The position numbers and the translations under genes were made by a program. DNA of 64,000 nucleotides, taken from positions 1-64,000 of the forward strand of contig NZ_MUHX01000010.1 in the NCBI RefSeq assembly GCF_002007215.1, written 5' to 3'. How positions within the stretch are numbered: position 1 is the stretch's first letter; every line of letters begins with the position of its first letter. Origin of the DNA: Pyramidobacter sp. C12-8 (GTDB lineage: Bacteria; Synergistota; Synergistia; Synergistales; Dethiosulfovibrionaceae). The notes under the pieces were generated by a model. The model ran no database searches and was not told the DNA's origin. It saw only the letters and a program-made list of their open reading frames with translations. Of this stretch, positions 27,589-36,338 are shown in pieces.

Positions 27589-27991
27589 AACGCCTCTCCA
27601 GCCGCGAAGAAAAAAGCGGGCACGGCACCCGCGGCGGAACGGAAGAGGAAACTTGGCAACGGCGCCGCCTGTGCGGCAGACACCGAACCATCGTGAAAAT
27701 CTTGTCGGGAAACAACGGCAAAGAGCCGCCTCGCATCGACCGGGGCGGCTCTTTGTGCATGTTCCGCGTTAAGCGACGCCGTCGGATTGTCGCGAACGGC
27801 ACGTCATAATTTTTACTACGGGCATTTTCACATTTTTCATTATGGAAGTCATTCATTCTTTTTCATTATAATCCAATCGTGAAAAGCAACACAGAGGGAA
27901 TGGAGCGGCCGGGCTGAGAACGTCCGGTCATCTCGAAGGGGCATCGGAGGGATTTGATCCCGCGAATCTTGAAGAAGGAGTGATTTCAGTT
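27589..27991. other. Spacer and leader region upstream of grdI
   Basis: About 400 bases. After the terminator, an AT-rich promoter-like stretch has TATAAT at 27867-27872. The following 120 bases can form two hairpins: ggccgg (27909-27914 region) with ccggtc, and ggga/tccc around 27951-27964. A core cgaaggggca near 27938 recalls part of a glycine aptamer, but the rest of that consensus is missing. No gene is supported. Confidence 0.4.
27719..27757 (+). terminator. Rho-independent terminator after the two-component genes
   Basis: The arms caaagagccgcc and ggcggctctttg pair around an internal loop, ending in ctttgtg. Confidence 0.75.
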
Positions 27992-29299
27992 ATGAGACTT
28001 GAAATCGGAGCCTTTCATGTGACCGACATCAAGTTCGGCGACCATACGGGCTACAGCAAGGGCATTCTCACCGTCAACAAGGAAGAACTGCTCAAGGTCG
28101 TCAAGGAAGACGAGCACATCACCACCGCCGATCTGAGGATCGTGCATCCCGGCGACAAAGTGGTGCTCTGTCCCGTCAAGGAAGCGGTGGAGATGCGCTG
28201 CAAGGTGTCCGGCGGCCACGGAATCTTCCCCGGCGTCCTGTCCGAGATGGAGATCGCCGGTTCCGGCCGCACCCACTGTCTGCAGGACTGCTCGCTGCTC
28301 GTCGTCGGCGAACATTGGGGCGGATTCCAGGACGGCCTGATCGCCATGGGCGGCGCGTATCAGCATCACACCATCTTCGGCGACATGGTCAATCTCGTGT
28401 TGGTGGCGGACACCGACGAAGAGTTCGAAAAGCGCGAGCAGCAGAAGAAAAATCACGCCCTGCGCTGGGCCGGCATGCGCCTTGCCGAATACGTCGGCCA
28501 GTGTGTGAAAGATCTCGAGCCCGAGAACATCGAAGTCTACGACCTGCCTGCCCTGAACGAGCGCGGCCCTGAAGTGGACAAACTGCCCCGCGTGGTCTAC
28601 CTGCTCCAGCCGCAGACCCAGATGGAGACGATGGGCTACAACACGCTGATCTACGGCTGGGACGGCAACCATATCCTGCCCACCTTCATGCACCCCAACG
28701 AACTGCTCGACGGCTGCATGGTGTCGGGGTCCTTCATGCCCACGTCGTCGAAGATCTCGACTTACGAGTTCGCTGTCAATCCGATGATCAAGAAGCTCTA
28801 CGAACAGCACGGCAAGACCATCAATTTCCTCGGCGTCGTCATGTCCACGCTGAACGTGAAGATGGACGAAAAAGTCCGCTGCGCCAAGATGGCCGGGCAG
28901 ATCTGCGCCTCTCTCGGCGTCGACGCCGCGGTCGTCGTCGAAGAAGGGTACGGCAACCCCGACGTCGATTATACCGCCATGCTGGTCGAGCTCGAGCGCC
29001 TCGGCATCAAGACCATCGGCCTGTCGGACGAGTGCACCGGCCGCGACGGCGCCTCGCAGCCCCTCGTTTCCATGAACCCCGTCACCGACGCGTTGGTCAC
29101 CACCGGCAACGTGTCCCAGATGTACGAGTTCCCGAAGATGGAAGTCATCGGCGAGCTCGAAGCTCTGGCCCGCGACGGGAACTCCGGCGGCTGGGAAGGC
29201 TGCATCCGTCCCGACGGTTCCTTCGTGATGGAAAACAACGGCATGTTCTGCGCCAACCACATCAGCGGTTACTCCAAGAGAACCTGCGCTGATTTTTAA
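27992..29299 (+). CDS. grdI: Grd complex component B, alpha/beta proprotein (betaine-reductase type, GrdI)
   Basis: The 435-residue protein matches the GrdE/GrdG/GrdI family: start MRLEIGAFHVTDIKFGD, PGDKVVLCPVKEAVEMR near 55-70, and a YGNPDVDYTAM segment near 325. Component B binds the substrate and hands a carboxymethyl group to the selenocysteine of protein A. The BCCT transporter downstream points to betaine rather than glycine or sarcosine. In GrdE as I remember it, a cysteine about six to ten residues after the DG.xVSG motif becomes a pyruvoyl group; here that segment (244-254) has Phe248 and Ser252/Ser253 instead, with the only near Cys at 242. ATG 27992 with AAGGAG upstream is chosen. 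Confidence 0.82.
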   Translation: MRLEIGAFHVTDIKFGDHTGYSKGILTVNKEELLKVVKEDEHITTADLRIVHPGDKVVLCPVKEAVEMRCKVSGGHGIFPGVLSEMEIAGSGRTHCLQDCSLLVVGEHWGGFQDGLIAMGGAYQHHTIFGDMVNLVLVADTDEEFEKREQQKKNHALRWAGMRLAEYVGQCVKDLEPENIEVYDLPALNERGPEVDKLPRVVYLLQPQTQMETMGYNTLIYGWDGNHILPTFMHPNELLDGCMVSGSFMPTSSKISTYEFAVNPMIKKLYEQHGKTINFLGVVMSTLNVKMDEKVRCAKMAGQICASLGVDAAVVVEEGYGNPDVDYTAMLVELERLGIKTIGLSDECTGRDGASQPLVSMNPVTDALVTTGNVSQMYEFPKMEVIGELEALARDGNSGGWEGCIRPDGSFVMENNGMFCANHISGYSKRTCADF

Positions 29300-29319
29300 A
29301 TCGGGGAGGCAAAAATAAA

Positions 29320-30636
29320 ATGCTGAAAGCCATTCATTACATCAACCAGTTCTTCGGCCAGGTCGGCGGCGAAGACGCGGCCGACGCCAAGCCCATTTTC
29401 CACGACGATCTCGTCGGCTGCTCGATGATGCTGAACCAGATGGTGAAGCCCGACATCGAAGTCACCAATACCATCGTCTGCGGCGATAATTACATCACCA
29501 ATCACACCGACGAGGCCCTGAAAGAGATCTTCGCCTGGCTCGACACGAAGAAATTCGACATTTTCTTCGCCGGTCCCGCCTTCATGGCCGGACGCTACGG
29601 CGTCGGCTGCGGCATCATGTGCAAGGCGGTGGCCGAGCGCTATCACGTGCCCGTGATCACCTCCATGAACGAGGAAAACCCCGGCGTCGAAGAGTACAAA
29701 TCCGTGTGCTACATCTTCAAGGGCGGCCGCAAGGCGACCTTCATGAAGGACGACGTGACCGCCATGGCTGCGTTCGCCAAGAAAATCGCCAAAGGCGAAG
29801 AGCTCCTGCCCGCCGCCCAGGAGGGTTACTTCCCCCGCGGCATCCGCGCCGAGATCCCTCAGCCCGACGGACGCATCGCCGCCGACCGCGTCATCGACAT
29901 GCTGCTCAAGAAGCTCAAGGGCGAGCCCTTCCAGACCGAGCTGATCATCCCCAAGATGGAGAAGATCCCGCCCGCGCCCGCGCTCAAGGATCTGGCCCAT
30001 GCCACCGTCGCGCTCGTCTCGTCTTCCGGCGTGGTGCCCGTGGACAATCCCGACCGTATCCAGAGCGCTTCCGCCCAGAAATGGGGCAAGTACGACATCT
30101 CCAAGCTCGACAACTTGCCCGAGGGCGTGTTCAAGACGATCCACGCCGGTTTCGACCCCGCCGCCATGTGCCACATTCCCGATCGCGGCATCCCCGTGGA
30201 CGCCATGCGCTACTTCGAGAAACAGGGCAAGATCGGCAAACTTTATGATTATTACTATGTGACTGTCGGCACCGGCACGACCCAGGCCTTCGCCGCCAAG
30301 TTCGGCAAGGAGATCGCCGCCGAGCTTCACGCCGCCAAAGTCGACGCCGTCGTGCTCACCGCCACCTGAGGCACGTGCACTCGTTGCGGGTCAACGATGG
30401 GCAAAGAAATCGAAAAAAGCGGCATCCCTGTGGTCGTGATGTGCAATCTGATCGACGTGGCCAAGACCGTCGGTGCCAACCGCATGGTCCAGACCGTGTC
30501 CGTCCCCTATCCTCTGGGCGATCCCGAACTGAGCGCCGAGGCCGAGTGGCAGCTGCGCACCAGCCGCGTCGAGGCGGCTCTGAACGCTTTGGCGACGGAC
30601 ATTACCGAGCCGACGGTGTTCCCCTCCAAGTTCTGA
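29320..30636 (+). CDS. grdH: Grd complex component B, gamma selenoprotein (GrdH/GrdB family), UGA read as Sec350
   Basis: The frame runs 349 codons to an in-frame TGA at 30367-30369, then continues in the same frame without break to the stop at 30634-30636. This gives 438 residues when TGA is read as selenocysteine. The context TAT-U-GTCTRCGSTM is the active-site motif of the GrdB/F/H subunits, which cleave the substrate C-N bond through selenium chemistry. A hairpin suited as bacterial SECIS follows at 30381-30397. A conventional annotation would truncate the protein at residue 349. ATG 29320 follows GGGGAGG. It forms one operon with grdI (20-base gap). GrdA, GrdC, GrdD and the Sec machinery are not in the window. 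Confidence 0.92.
30367..30397 (+). promoter_or_regulatory. Selenocysteine UGA and bSECIS hairpin
   Basis: TGA at 30367-30369 is followed after 11 bases by a stem tcgttg (30381-30386) / caacga (30392-30397) with the 5-base loop cgggt. The loop sits 17-22 bases past the UGA and contains the GU expected for SelB binding. The element lies wholly in coding sequence, as is normal for bacteria. Confidence 0.85.
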
Positions 30637-30691
30637 TCTGACGGAACGGCGGAGTGAGATTCTCTCGACCAGAGACAAGGCAGTAAGTTCG

Positions 30692-30740
30692 AGGGGCTGA
30701 AAGGACGTTTTTGAAACGTGAATTTCAGCCCCTTGTTTTG
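30692..30740 (+). terminator. Attenuator-like hairpin between grdH and the BCCT gene
   Basis: The arms aggggctgaaa (30692-30702) and tttcagcccct (30723-30733) pair, with an inner acgttt/aaacgt stem; ttgttttg follows. It lies 35 bases before the transporter gene, so it probably reduces read-through to it. Confidence 0.7.
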
Positions 30741-30774
30741 AATCGTCCTTCCCATTGTGAAAGGAGTCGCTTGA

Positions 30775-32337
30775 ATGTCGGATAAAATTTCCCGAAATCC
30801 TCTCGACCACGGCCGGCTTGACTGGTCAGGCTGCGTCGATACCAAGAGCAACGCGGTTTATTACGTTTCAATTCTGATCACCTTCGCGGCGGTCCTTTGG
30901 GGACTGCTGTCGCCCGATTCTTTCGGCTCTTTCGCCAAGTCGTTGTTCAATGGCCTGACGACTTATTTCGGCGCCGGGTACATGTTCTTCATGAACGTTT
31001 TCGTTATCTTCTGTCTCTTCATCGCCGCCGGCCGTTTCGGCAAAGTCCGCCTGGGCAAGGCGGAGGACCGCCCCGAATACAGCAACTTGGCCTGGTTCGC
31101 CATGCTGTTCTCGGCCGGTATGGGGGTGGGGCTGGTGTTCTATGGTGCCGCCGAACCTTTGATTTATTTCACCAATCCGCCCTTCGGCGCGGCTCCCGAG
31201 TCCGTCCAGGCCGCCCGTGACGCGCTGCAGGTCTCTTTCTTCCATTGGGGGCTGCATCCTTGGGCAGGTTACGCCGTCATCGCCATGCCGCTGGCCTACT
31301 ATCAGTTCCGCTACAACGCGCCCGGCTTGATCAGTTCGATCTTCATCCCGCTGGTCGGAGAGAAGGCCGTCAAGGGGACGTTCGGCAAGGTTGTCGACAT
31401 TCTCGCCACGTTCGCCACGCTGGGCGGCATCACCACGTCTCTGGGGCTCGGCACGCTGCAGCTGAACTCGGGAGCTAACACCGTCTTCGGACTGCCCAAG
31501 ACCACGTTCGTTCAGGTCGTCATCATCGCGATTCTTGCCGTGCTTTACACCGGTTCGGCCGTGCTCGGCATCAAAAAGGGCATTTCCAAGGTGGCCGACT
31601 TCAACATCCGCGTCTGCTTCATCCTCATGGCCCTGATGTTCATCGTCGGCCCCTCGCTGCCCATCGTCGAATCCTTCATGACCGGTATCGGCGATTTTCT
31701 CAGCGGCCTGGTCGAGGAGAGTTTCATGATGGATCCCTACGGCGCCGGGTACCAGAAACATCTTGCCAACTGGACATTGTACTACTGGGCCTGGTGGATC
31801 GCCTGGGCGCCTTTCGTCGGCGCTTTCGTGGCCCGCATTTCCCGCGGCCGCACCATCAGCGAGTTCATCGCCGGCGTTCTGATCGTTCCCGCGCTCGGCA
31901 GCGCGGTCTGGTTCGCCATCTTCGGCACTTCGGCGCTGCATCTCGAGCTGGTCCAGCACGTCAAGATCGCGGCGGAAGTGATCAAGGACGTTTCCGTCGG
32001 CGCCTTCGAGCTGTACAAGCACTATCCTCTCGGCACGGCCATGTCCTACGGCATGATCGTGTTGATCACGACGTTCTTCGTCACTTCGGCCAATTCGGCC
32101 ACGTTCGTGCTGGCTGCGTACTGCCAGCACGGCACCAGCGATCCGTCCAAGAGCAAGATGGCCATCTGGGGCATCCTCATGGGCGCTCTGGCCGTGGTGC
32201 TCTTGACCACCGGCGGCCTGATCAACATTCAGACCATCTCACTGTGCACGGCGCCTCCGTTCGCGTTCATCATGTTCTTCTCCTGCTGGGGGTTCTGGAA
32301 GGCCCTCAACGCCGACGAGCGGAACGGGCGTCTGTAA
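30775..32337 (+). CDS. BCCT-family betaine/choline/carnitine transporter
   Basis: The 520-residue protein has twelve membrane segments, the MGVGLVFYGAAEPLIYF motif near residues 118-134 and the aromatic substrate-site region WTLYYWAWWIAWAPFVGAF near 330-348. BCCT carriers import betaine or related quaternary amines with Na+, H+ or by exchange. Placement directly after grdI-grdH implies that it feeds the reductase. The N-terminal tail is short, unlike osmoregulated BetP. ATG 30775 follows GAAAGGAG. Confidence 0.9.
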   Translation: MSDKISRNPLDHGRLDWSGCVDTKSNAVYYVSILITFAAVLWGLLSPDSFGSFAKSLFNGLTTYFGAGYMFFMNVFVIFCLFIAAGRFGKVRLGKAEDRPEYSNLAWFAMLFSAGMGVGLVFYGAAEPLIYFTNPPFGAAPESVQAARDALQVSFFHWGLHPWAGYAVIAMPLAYYQFRYNAPGLISSIFIPLVGEKAVKGTFGKVVDILATFATLGGITTSLGLGTLQLNSGANTVFGLPKTTFVQVVIIAILAVLYTGSAVLGIKKGISKVADFNIRVCFILMALMFIVGPSLPIVESFMTGIGDFLSGLVEESFMMDPYGAGYQKHLANWTLYYWAWWIAWAPFVGAFVARISRGRTISEFIAGVLIVPALGSAVWFAIFGTSALHLELVQHVKIAAEVIKDVSVGAFELYKHYPLGTAMSYGMIVLITTFFVTSANSATFVLAAYCQHGTSDPSKSKMAIWGILMGALAVVLLTTGGLINIQTISLCTAPPFAFIMFFSCWGFWKALNADERNGRL

Positions 32338-32357
32338 GTCTCTTCAATTCAATCGTG

Positions 32358-32397
32358 AAAAAACGGACGCCTTTTTTCGCAAAAAGGCGTCCGTTTT
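32358..32397 (+). terminator. Rho-independent terminator of the grd-BCCT operon
   Basis: AAAACGGACGCCTTTTTT and its complement pair with a very short loop (cgc), followed by TTTTG; the structure is near symmetric. Confidence 0.85.
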
Positions 32398-32447
32398 GTA
32401 AAATTGCCATGGGAAAAATATTTCTCTTAGACGAAGGAGGAACGATC

Positions 32448-33461
32448 ATGGAATCTTCGATCCTTTTGTTTTCTCCCGAATTCCCCTGTTGGGACGAGGA
32501 GACGGTGCGGCTGGCCGGCGACGATCCCTCGTCGCTGGCCGGGATGCTCGAAGCCGGCGAACTGGCACGCCGCGGCGGCGGCTACGTGCTGACGTCCAAG
32601 GGCAAGGCGGCGCGGCGCGAGCTGGCGCGGTCGACCGGAGTTCCGGCGGCGGAGATGGGCGCTCCGACGGACGACGAGGCGCAGGCCTGCCGGGAGCTGG
32701 AACACAACCGCATGTGCCAGCTGCTCGATCGCGCGTTCCGTCAGCAGTGGGGCGTCAAGGAAGTCACTCATCACGAAACGTTTCCCGTCGTGCCCTGTCT
32801 TCCCGACGACCGGTACTTCGCCTTTGAGGGCGAGCGCGTCAGGGCGATCTGGCCGCAGCATCCGCTCGTCGAATCGTTTACGGGAGCTTTTCCGCACTGG
32901 GGTGTGGGCGCACGCGGCCTGCCCGCTCCCGGCCAGGCGGGGCTCGACGCCTGGGCGAAGGAAAACGGCGCTCCCGCAGGGACGCTGACGATCGACTTCA
33001 TGCTGCGCAGCCATGCCGATTTCGAACACTACAGGTTTTTCGAACCGATGGCGTCGGACCGCTTCGGGTTTTATAACGTCGATCTGATGTTTGCCGTGAA
33101 ATGCGGTGACGATCCCCGGGAACTGCTGCCGCTGATCGGGCGGCTGCACGTCTTTTTGATGGAGCAGCGGCGCGTCTACGTCCCCGGCTGGTATGATCTC
33201 GACGCCGATGAGCAGGAGGATTGGACGCTGCTGGCTCTCGTCACCGACACCGAAACGCAGCTGGCCGATCTGGCGGCGACACTGCGGCGTTGGGGGCGCG
33301 ATCTGATCGAACCCTGCCGCCCGTTTTACATCCTCGGTACGAGCATCGAACGCCTGCGCGCGCAGAAAGAGCCGAAAGATACCCTTTACGACTGGTTCCA
33401 GGAGGAGACCGTGCGCATCCTGCGTCCCGACGTGGACGATCAGGAAGATCTGTTCGGCTGA
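32448..33461 (+). CDS. Protein of unknown function (337 residues)
   Basis: ATG 32448 has a perfect AAGGAGG site (32434-32440). Residues about 10-75 look like a small helical, winged-helix-like unit (SSLAGMLEAGELARRGGGYVL then TSKGKAARRELA). The rest is an alpha/beta domain rich in aromatic residues: a HHETFPVVPCLPDD stretch near 107-120, FMLRSHADFEHYRFFEPM near 185-202, and a Trp/Tyr-rich GWYDLDADEQEDWTLL near 245-260. No signal peptide or membrane segment, so it is cytosolic. It is monocistronic between terminators. I do not recognise a family. Confidence 0.6.
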   Translation: MESSILLFSPEFPCWDEETVRLAGDDPSSLAGMLEAGELARRGGGYVLTSKGKAARRELARSTGVPAAEMGAPTDDEAQACRELEHNRMCQLLDRAFRQQWGVKEVTHHETFPVVPCLPDDRYFAFEGERVRAIWPQHPLVESFTGAFPHWGVGARGLPAPGQAGLDAWAKENGAPAGTLTIDFMLRSHADFEHYRFFEPMASDRFGFYNVDLMFAVKCGDDPRELLPLIGRLHVFLMEQRRVYVPGWYDLDADEQEDWTLLALVTDTETQLADLAATLRRWGRDLIEPCRPFYILGTSIERLRAQKEPKDTLYDWFQEETVRILRPDVDDQEDLFG

Positions 33462-33474
33462 GAGCAAAATAAGT

Positions 33475-33512
33475 GAGGCGCGCGCGACGGCAATGTCGTC
33501 GCGCGCGCCTCA
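33475..33512. terminator. GC-rich hairpin after the unknown gene
   Basis: The arms gaggcgcgcgcgac and gtcgcgcgcgcctc pair around a short loop; the T-run after it is weak, so termination strength is uncertain. Confidence 0.5.
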
Positions 33513-33544
33513 TCATGAAGTTATGTGTGAACAGCGCTTTTTTC

Positions 33545-33600
33545 AAAAAAATCCCCTTCCGACAGATCTGAAAGTGACGATGACAGACGGTCGGAAGGGG
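33545..33600 (-). terminator. Rho-independent terminator of the second MATE gene
   Basis: On the minus strand ccccttccgac (33590-33600 region) pairs with gtcggaagggg (33553-33563) and is followed by a run of seven T. It lies about 80 bases beyond the stop of the minus-strand MATE gene. Confidence 0.8.
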
Positions 33601-33680
33601 GAAAGGGTTGCTGCGTTGTGTGTAAACGCCGAAGTTCAATCGGCGTTTTTGTTTTTCTGACGCCCGCGAAAAAAGCTGTT

Positions 33681-35063
33681 TCATGGAGCTGGCGCGTGCG
33701 CGGCGGAACTCGGCGCCGCAAATTCCGTTCGCCGCAGGTTCCGCGCTTCACGGCGCAGCAGCAGCGCGGCGGCGAGGCCGCCGACGAAATCGATGGCGGG
33801 AAAGGTGATCCACACGCCGTCGACGCCGAGGAATCTTGGCAGGATGACGATCAGCGCGATGCCGACGAGCTGGCGGATCAGGTTGAAGCAGAAAGACGCC
33901 CGCGCCCGTCCGAGCGCCTCGAGCGTGTAGCCGACGATGATCGCGGCAGCGCTGAAGGGAAGGGCGGCGTAGCCGATGCGCATGCAGCGCGCCGCGAGGG
34001 CGATCAGTTCGGCGTCGCCGTCGGTGAAGAGGGATGCCAATTCCTCCGCCCAGAACATCGCCGCCGCTTCGGACAAAATATAATAGCCGACCGAAAACAG
34101 CAGCGCGATCTTCACCGTTTCGCGCAGGCGGTCCCAGCGGCGCGCGCCGTAGTTGTAGCCGATGATGGGCATGGCGCCTTCGCCGATGCCGGTGACGGGC
34201 ATGAAGAGCAGACTGTCGAGGCCGAAGAAGATGCCCATGGCGGAGATGGCCATCTCGCCGCCGTATTGCCCCAGCAGCAGATTGAACGCCACCAGCATGA
34301 CCGAAAAGAAGATGTTGATCAGAAAGGGCGACACCCCCACCGCGCAGGTTTCGGCCAGCACCCGCCAACGCGGCCTGAACCGATCGGGAGAGAGCCGCAG
34401 CGCGCCGCGGCGCCGCGCGTAAAAAGCCAGCAGCCAGAGAAAGGCGAAAATCTGCGCACCGGCGGTCCCCCAAGCGGCGCCGGCCACGCCCATGCCGAGC
34501 CCGGCGATGAACCACCAGTCCAGGGCGACGTTGAACAACGAGCCGAGCACCATCGCCCACATGGCATGGCGCGGATGGCCTTCGGCCCGCATGGCGGCGA
34601 TCAGAACCATGCTGAGAAACTGAACGGGAATGGCCGGCCCGGTGATTTTCAGGTAGGTCTCCGTCAGCGGCGCGATACGCTCCGTGGCGCCGCACAGCCT
34701 GACGATCGCCGGGATGTTGAACAGCAGCAGCGGCGCCGTCAGGGCCAGGAAAAAGACGGAGGCCGTGACGCCGTTGCCGAGCGCGATCTCGGCCCGTTCC
34801 TGATCCTGCGCGCCGAGATCGCGCGAGATCTGCGAGGCCGTGCCGACGCCGATCAGAGCGCTGAAGGCGACGACCAGCAGAATGATGGGGAAGACGACGG
34901 AAATGGCGGCCAGCCCCTCGGCGCCGACGTAATGGCCGATGAAGACGCGGTCGACGATGTTGTAAAGCGCGTTGGCCAGCACCCCGAGCGTGGCCGGCAG
35001 GGCGAAGCGGAGGATCAGGCGGGGAATGGGCGCGCTGCCCATCAGAGCGGAAGCGTCGGGCAT
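33681..35063 (-). CDS. MATE-family efflux transporter (second copy)
   Basis: The 460-residue polytopic protein starts PIPRLILRFALPATLGVLAN and has ALYNIVDRVFIGHYVGAEGLA near 32-52, GVAGAAWGTAGAQIFAFLWL near 190-210 and PVTGIGEGAMPIIGYNYGAR in the second half: two homologous MATE halves. It is only distantly similar to the copy at 24.4-25.7 kb. The start ATG 35063 is 1 base after the nikR stop, so it is the last gene of the C39-nikR-MATE operon and could export a metal complex or drug; the substrate is unknown. Confidence 0.85.
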   Translation of the reverse strand: MPDASALMGSAPIPRLILRFALPATLGVLANALYNIVDRVFIGHYVGAEGLAAISVVFPIILLVVAFSALIGVGTASQISRDLGAQDQERAEIALGNGVTASVFFLALTAPLLLFNIPAIVRLCGATERIAPLTETYLKITGPAIPVQFLSMVLIAAMRAEGHPRHAMWAMVLGSLFNVALDWWFIAGLGMGVAGAAWGTAGAQIFAFLWLLAFYARRRGALRLSPDRFRPRWRVLAETCAVGVSPFLINIFFSVMLVAFNLLLGQYGGEMAISAMGIFFGLDSLLFMPVTGIGEGAMPIIGYNYGARRWDRLRETVKIALLFSVGYYILSEAAAMFWAEELASLFTDGDAELIALAARCMRIGYAALPFSAAAIIVGYTLEALGRARASFCFNLIRQLVGIALIVILPRFLGVDGVWITFPAIDFVGGLAAALLLRREARNLRRTEFAAPSSAAHAPAP

Positions 35064-35064
35064 C

Positions 35065-35484
35065 TCAGACCAGGACGGCGATCACCGGATTGACCGAGCT
35101 GACGGCCTTGAGCGCGCGCAGCGAGGCGATGAATTCCTTCACGCTTTCCACGTCGCCGCGGACGATGACAGTCTCGAGACAATGATCATGATCGGCGTGG
35201 ACGTGGGTGGTGCACACGATGATGTCGCCGAAATCGTGCTGAAGGCCGGTAAGGCGCGCCGTCACGTCGTTGCTGTGATGATTGTAGGTGAGCGTGATCG
35301 TGCCGTAGACTTGCCCCGATCCTTTCTGCCAGGTGTCGCGGCTGACGTACTCGCGGATCAGCTGACGCAGCGCTTCCGAGCGATTGGGCAGGCCGGCGTT
35401 CTCGAGGCGCTTGTCAAAACTCTGCAGAAGGTTCTCCGGAACGGCGACGCCGAAACGGATCAGCGGTTCTTTTTCACGGTGCAT
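35065..35484 (-). CDS. nikR: Nickel-responsive regulator NikR
   Basis: The 139-residue protein has an N-terminal ribbon-helix-helix DNA-binding domain (LIRFGVAVPENLLQSFDK, about 8-25, and NRSEALRQLIREYV) and a C-terminal ACT-like domain. The high-affinity nickel ligands are all present: His83, His94, His96 and Cys102 in the order H-x10-H-x-H-x5-C. NikR represses nickel-uptake genes when Ni(II) is bound. No nik transporter is in the window. The gene overlaps the end of the C39-like gene by 25 bases and has AGGAG upstream of ATG 35484. Confidence 0.9.
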   Translation of the reverse strand: MHREKEPLIRFGVAVPENLLQSFDKRLENAGLPNRSEALRQLIREYVSRDTWQKGSGQVYGTITLTYNHHSNDVTARLTGLQHDFGDIIVCTTHVHADHDHCLETVIVRGDVESVKEFIASLRALKAVSSVNPVIAVLV

Positions 35485-36338
35485 GGCCACAAGTCTCCTT
35501 CCTTTCGGGGCGGACGGGCGACGACCCAAGGCTGAGTGCATTCGTCCCGTTCCATGACGAAAATGTCGTACCAGGTGCTGTAAAACTTGTCGATGTGTTC
35601 CACGACGTAGCCGTCCTGGCAGTGGTCGGCGGTGTCGTGCGGATCGGCGAGGATCAGCACGCCGTGGGCGGGATTGCCCGTGCCCATGTCGTCGTAGCCG
35701 ATGATCACCCGCCAGTGCGCGCCCCAGTCGATGTTCTCGACCATGATCGGAGCGCCGTCGCGCAGCGTTCGGCGGCAAAAACGCGCGAAGCTGTCCAGCG
35801 TCGGGAAGCTTTTGGCCTCGGCGCAACGCCACGGATTGTAGGGCGCGGCGTCCTGCGGCGCTTTGGCGGCGAAAGGCAGATTCGATGCCACGTCCCAGCC
35901 GATCGCCTCGAAGAAATGGACCAGATCCTTGACCGGGATCGGGCGGCGCGACTCCGTCGGCAGGCCGTGAAAGGCCGCCATCTTGTCGGCGATCTCCAGC
36001 TCCCGCCAGTCGTGATAGCCGAAGTGGTACATGACCATCAGCGCCACGGCCGAGGCGCAGCTGTAATCGCGCGTCTGCTGGTAGGTGCGGAAACAGGGCA
36101 GGATCGTGCGCGAGCCTTGGCTGTACATGTGATAAAAGTCCAGCGCGGGAAAATAAGGCGAGTTGGGGCAGTCGGCCGCTTTGAAAAAGGCCGACGCGTC
36201 CGATTCGAGGTTGTAGCCTTCGGGCACGTGAATGATCGGATCGGCGTTCCACCGCGTCGCGACAATGGCTGCCTCGTGCCGGGTCAGTTCCCACAGCGGC
36301 GGGAGCGGCAGTTTCTCTTTTTCTGCATGTGCTGCCAT
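35460..36338 (-). CDS. C39-like cysteine peptidase family protein
   Basis: A 292-residue protein with a papain-like core of the peptidase C39-like type: Cys94 in TRDYSCASAVALMVMYHFGY as nucleophile, and His208 in GAHWRVIIGYDD with a following Asp (230s, LILADPHD). There is no signal peptide, so it is probably cytosolic. ATG 36338 has AGGAGG 8-9 bases upstream. It is first in an operon with nikR and a MATE pump. Related domains cleave double-glycine leaders in bacteriocin exporters, but this stand-alone protein may do something else. Confidence 0.7.
   Translation of the reverse strand: MAAHAEKEKLPLPPLWELTRHEAAIVATRWNADPIIHVPEGYNLESDASAFFKAADCPNSPYFPALDFYHMYSQGSRTILPCFRTYQQTRDYSCASAVALMVMYHFGYHDWRELEIADKMAAFHGLPTESRRPIPVKDLVHFFEAIGWDVASNLPFAAKAPQDAAPYNPWRCAEAKSFPTLDSFARFCRRTLRDGAPIMVENIDWGAHWRVIIGYDDMGTGNPAHGVLILADPHDTADHCQDGYVVEHIDKFYSTWYDIFVMERDECTQPWVVARPPRKEGDLWPCTVKKNR

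Noticed and set aside
30397-30636. A separate 79-codon gene starting ATG 30397
   Set aside because: It is in frame with grdH and matches the C-terminus of the selenoprotein family; the TGA before it is the Sec codon.
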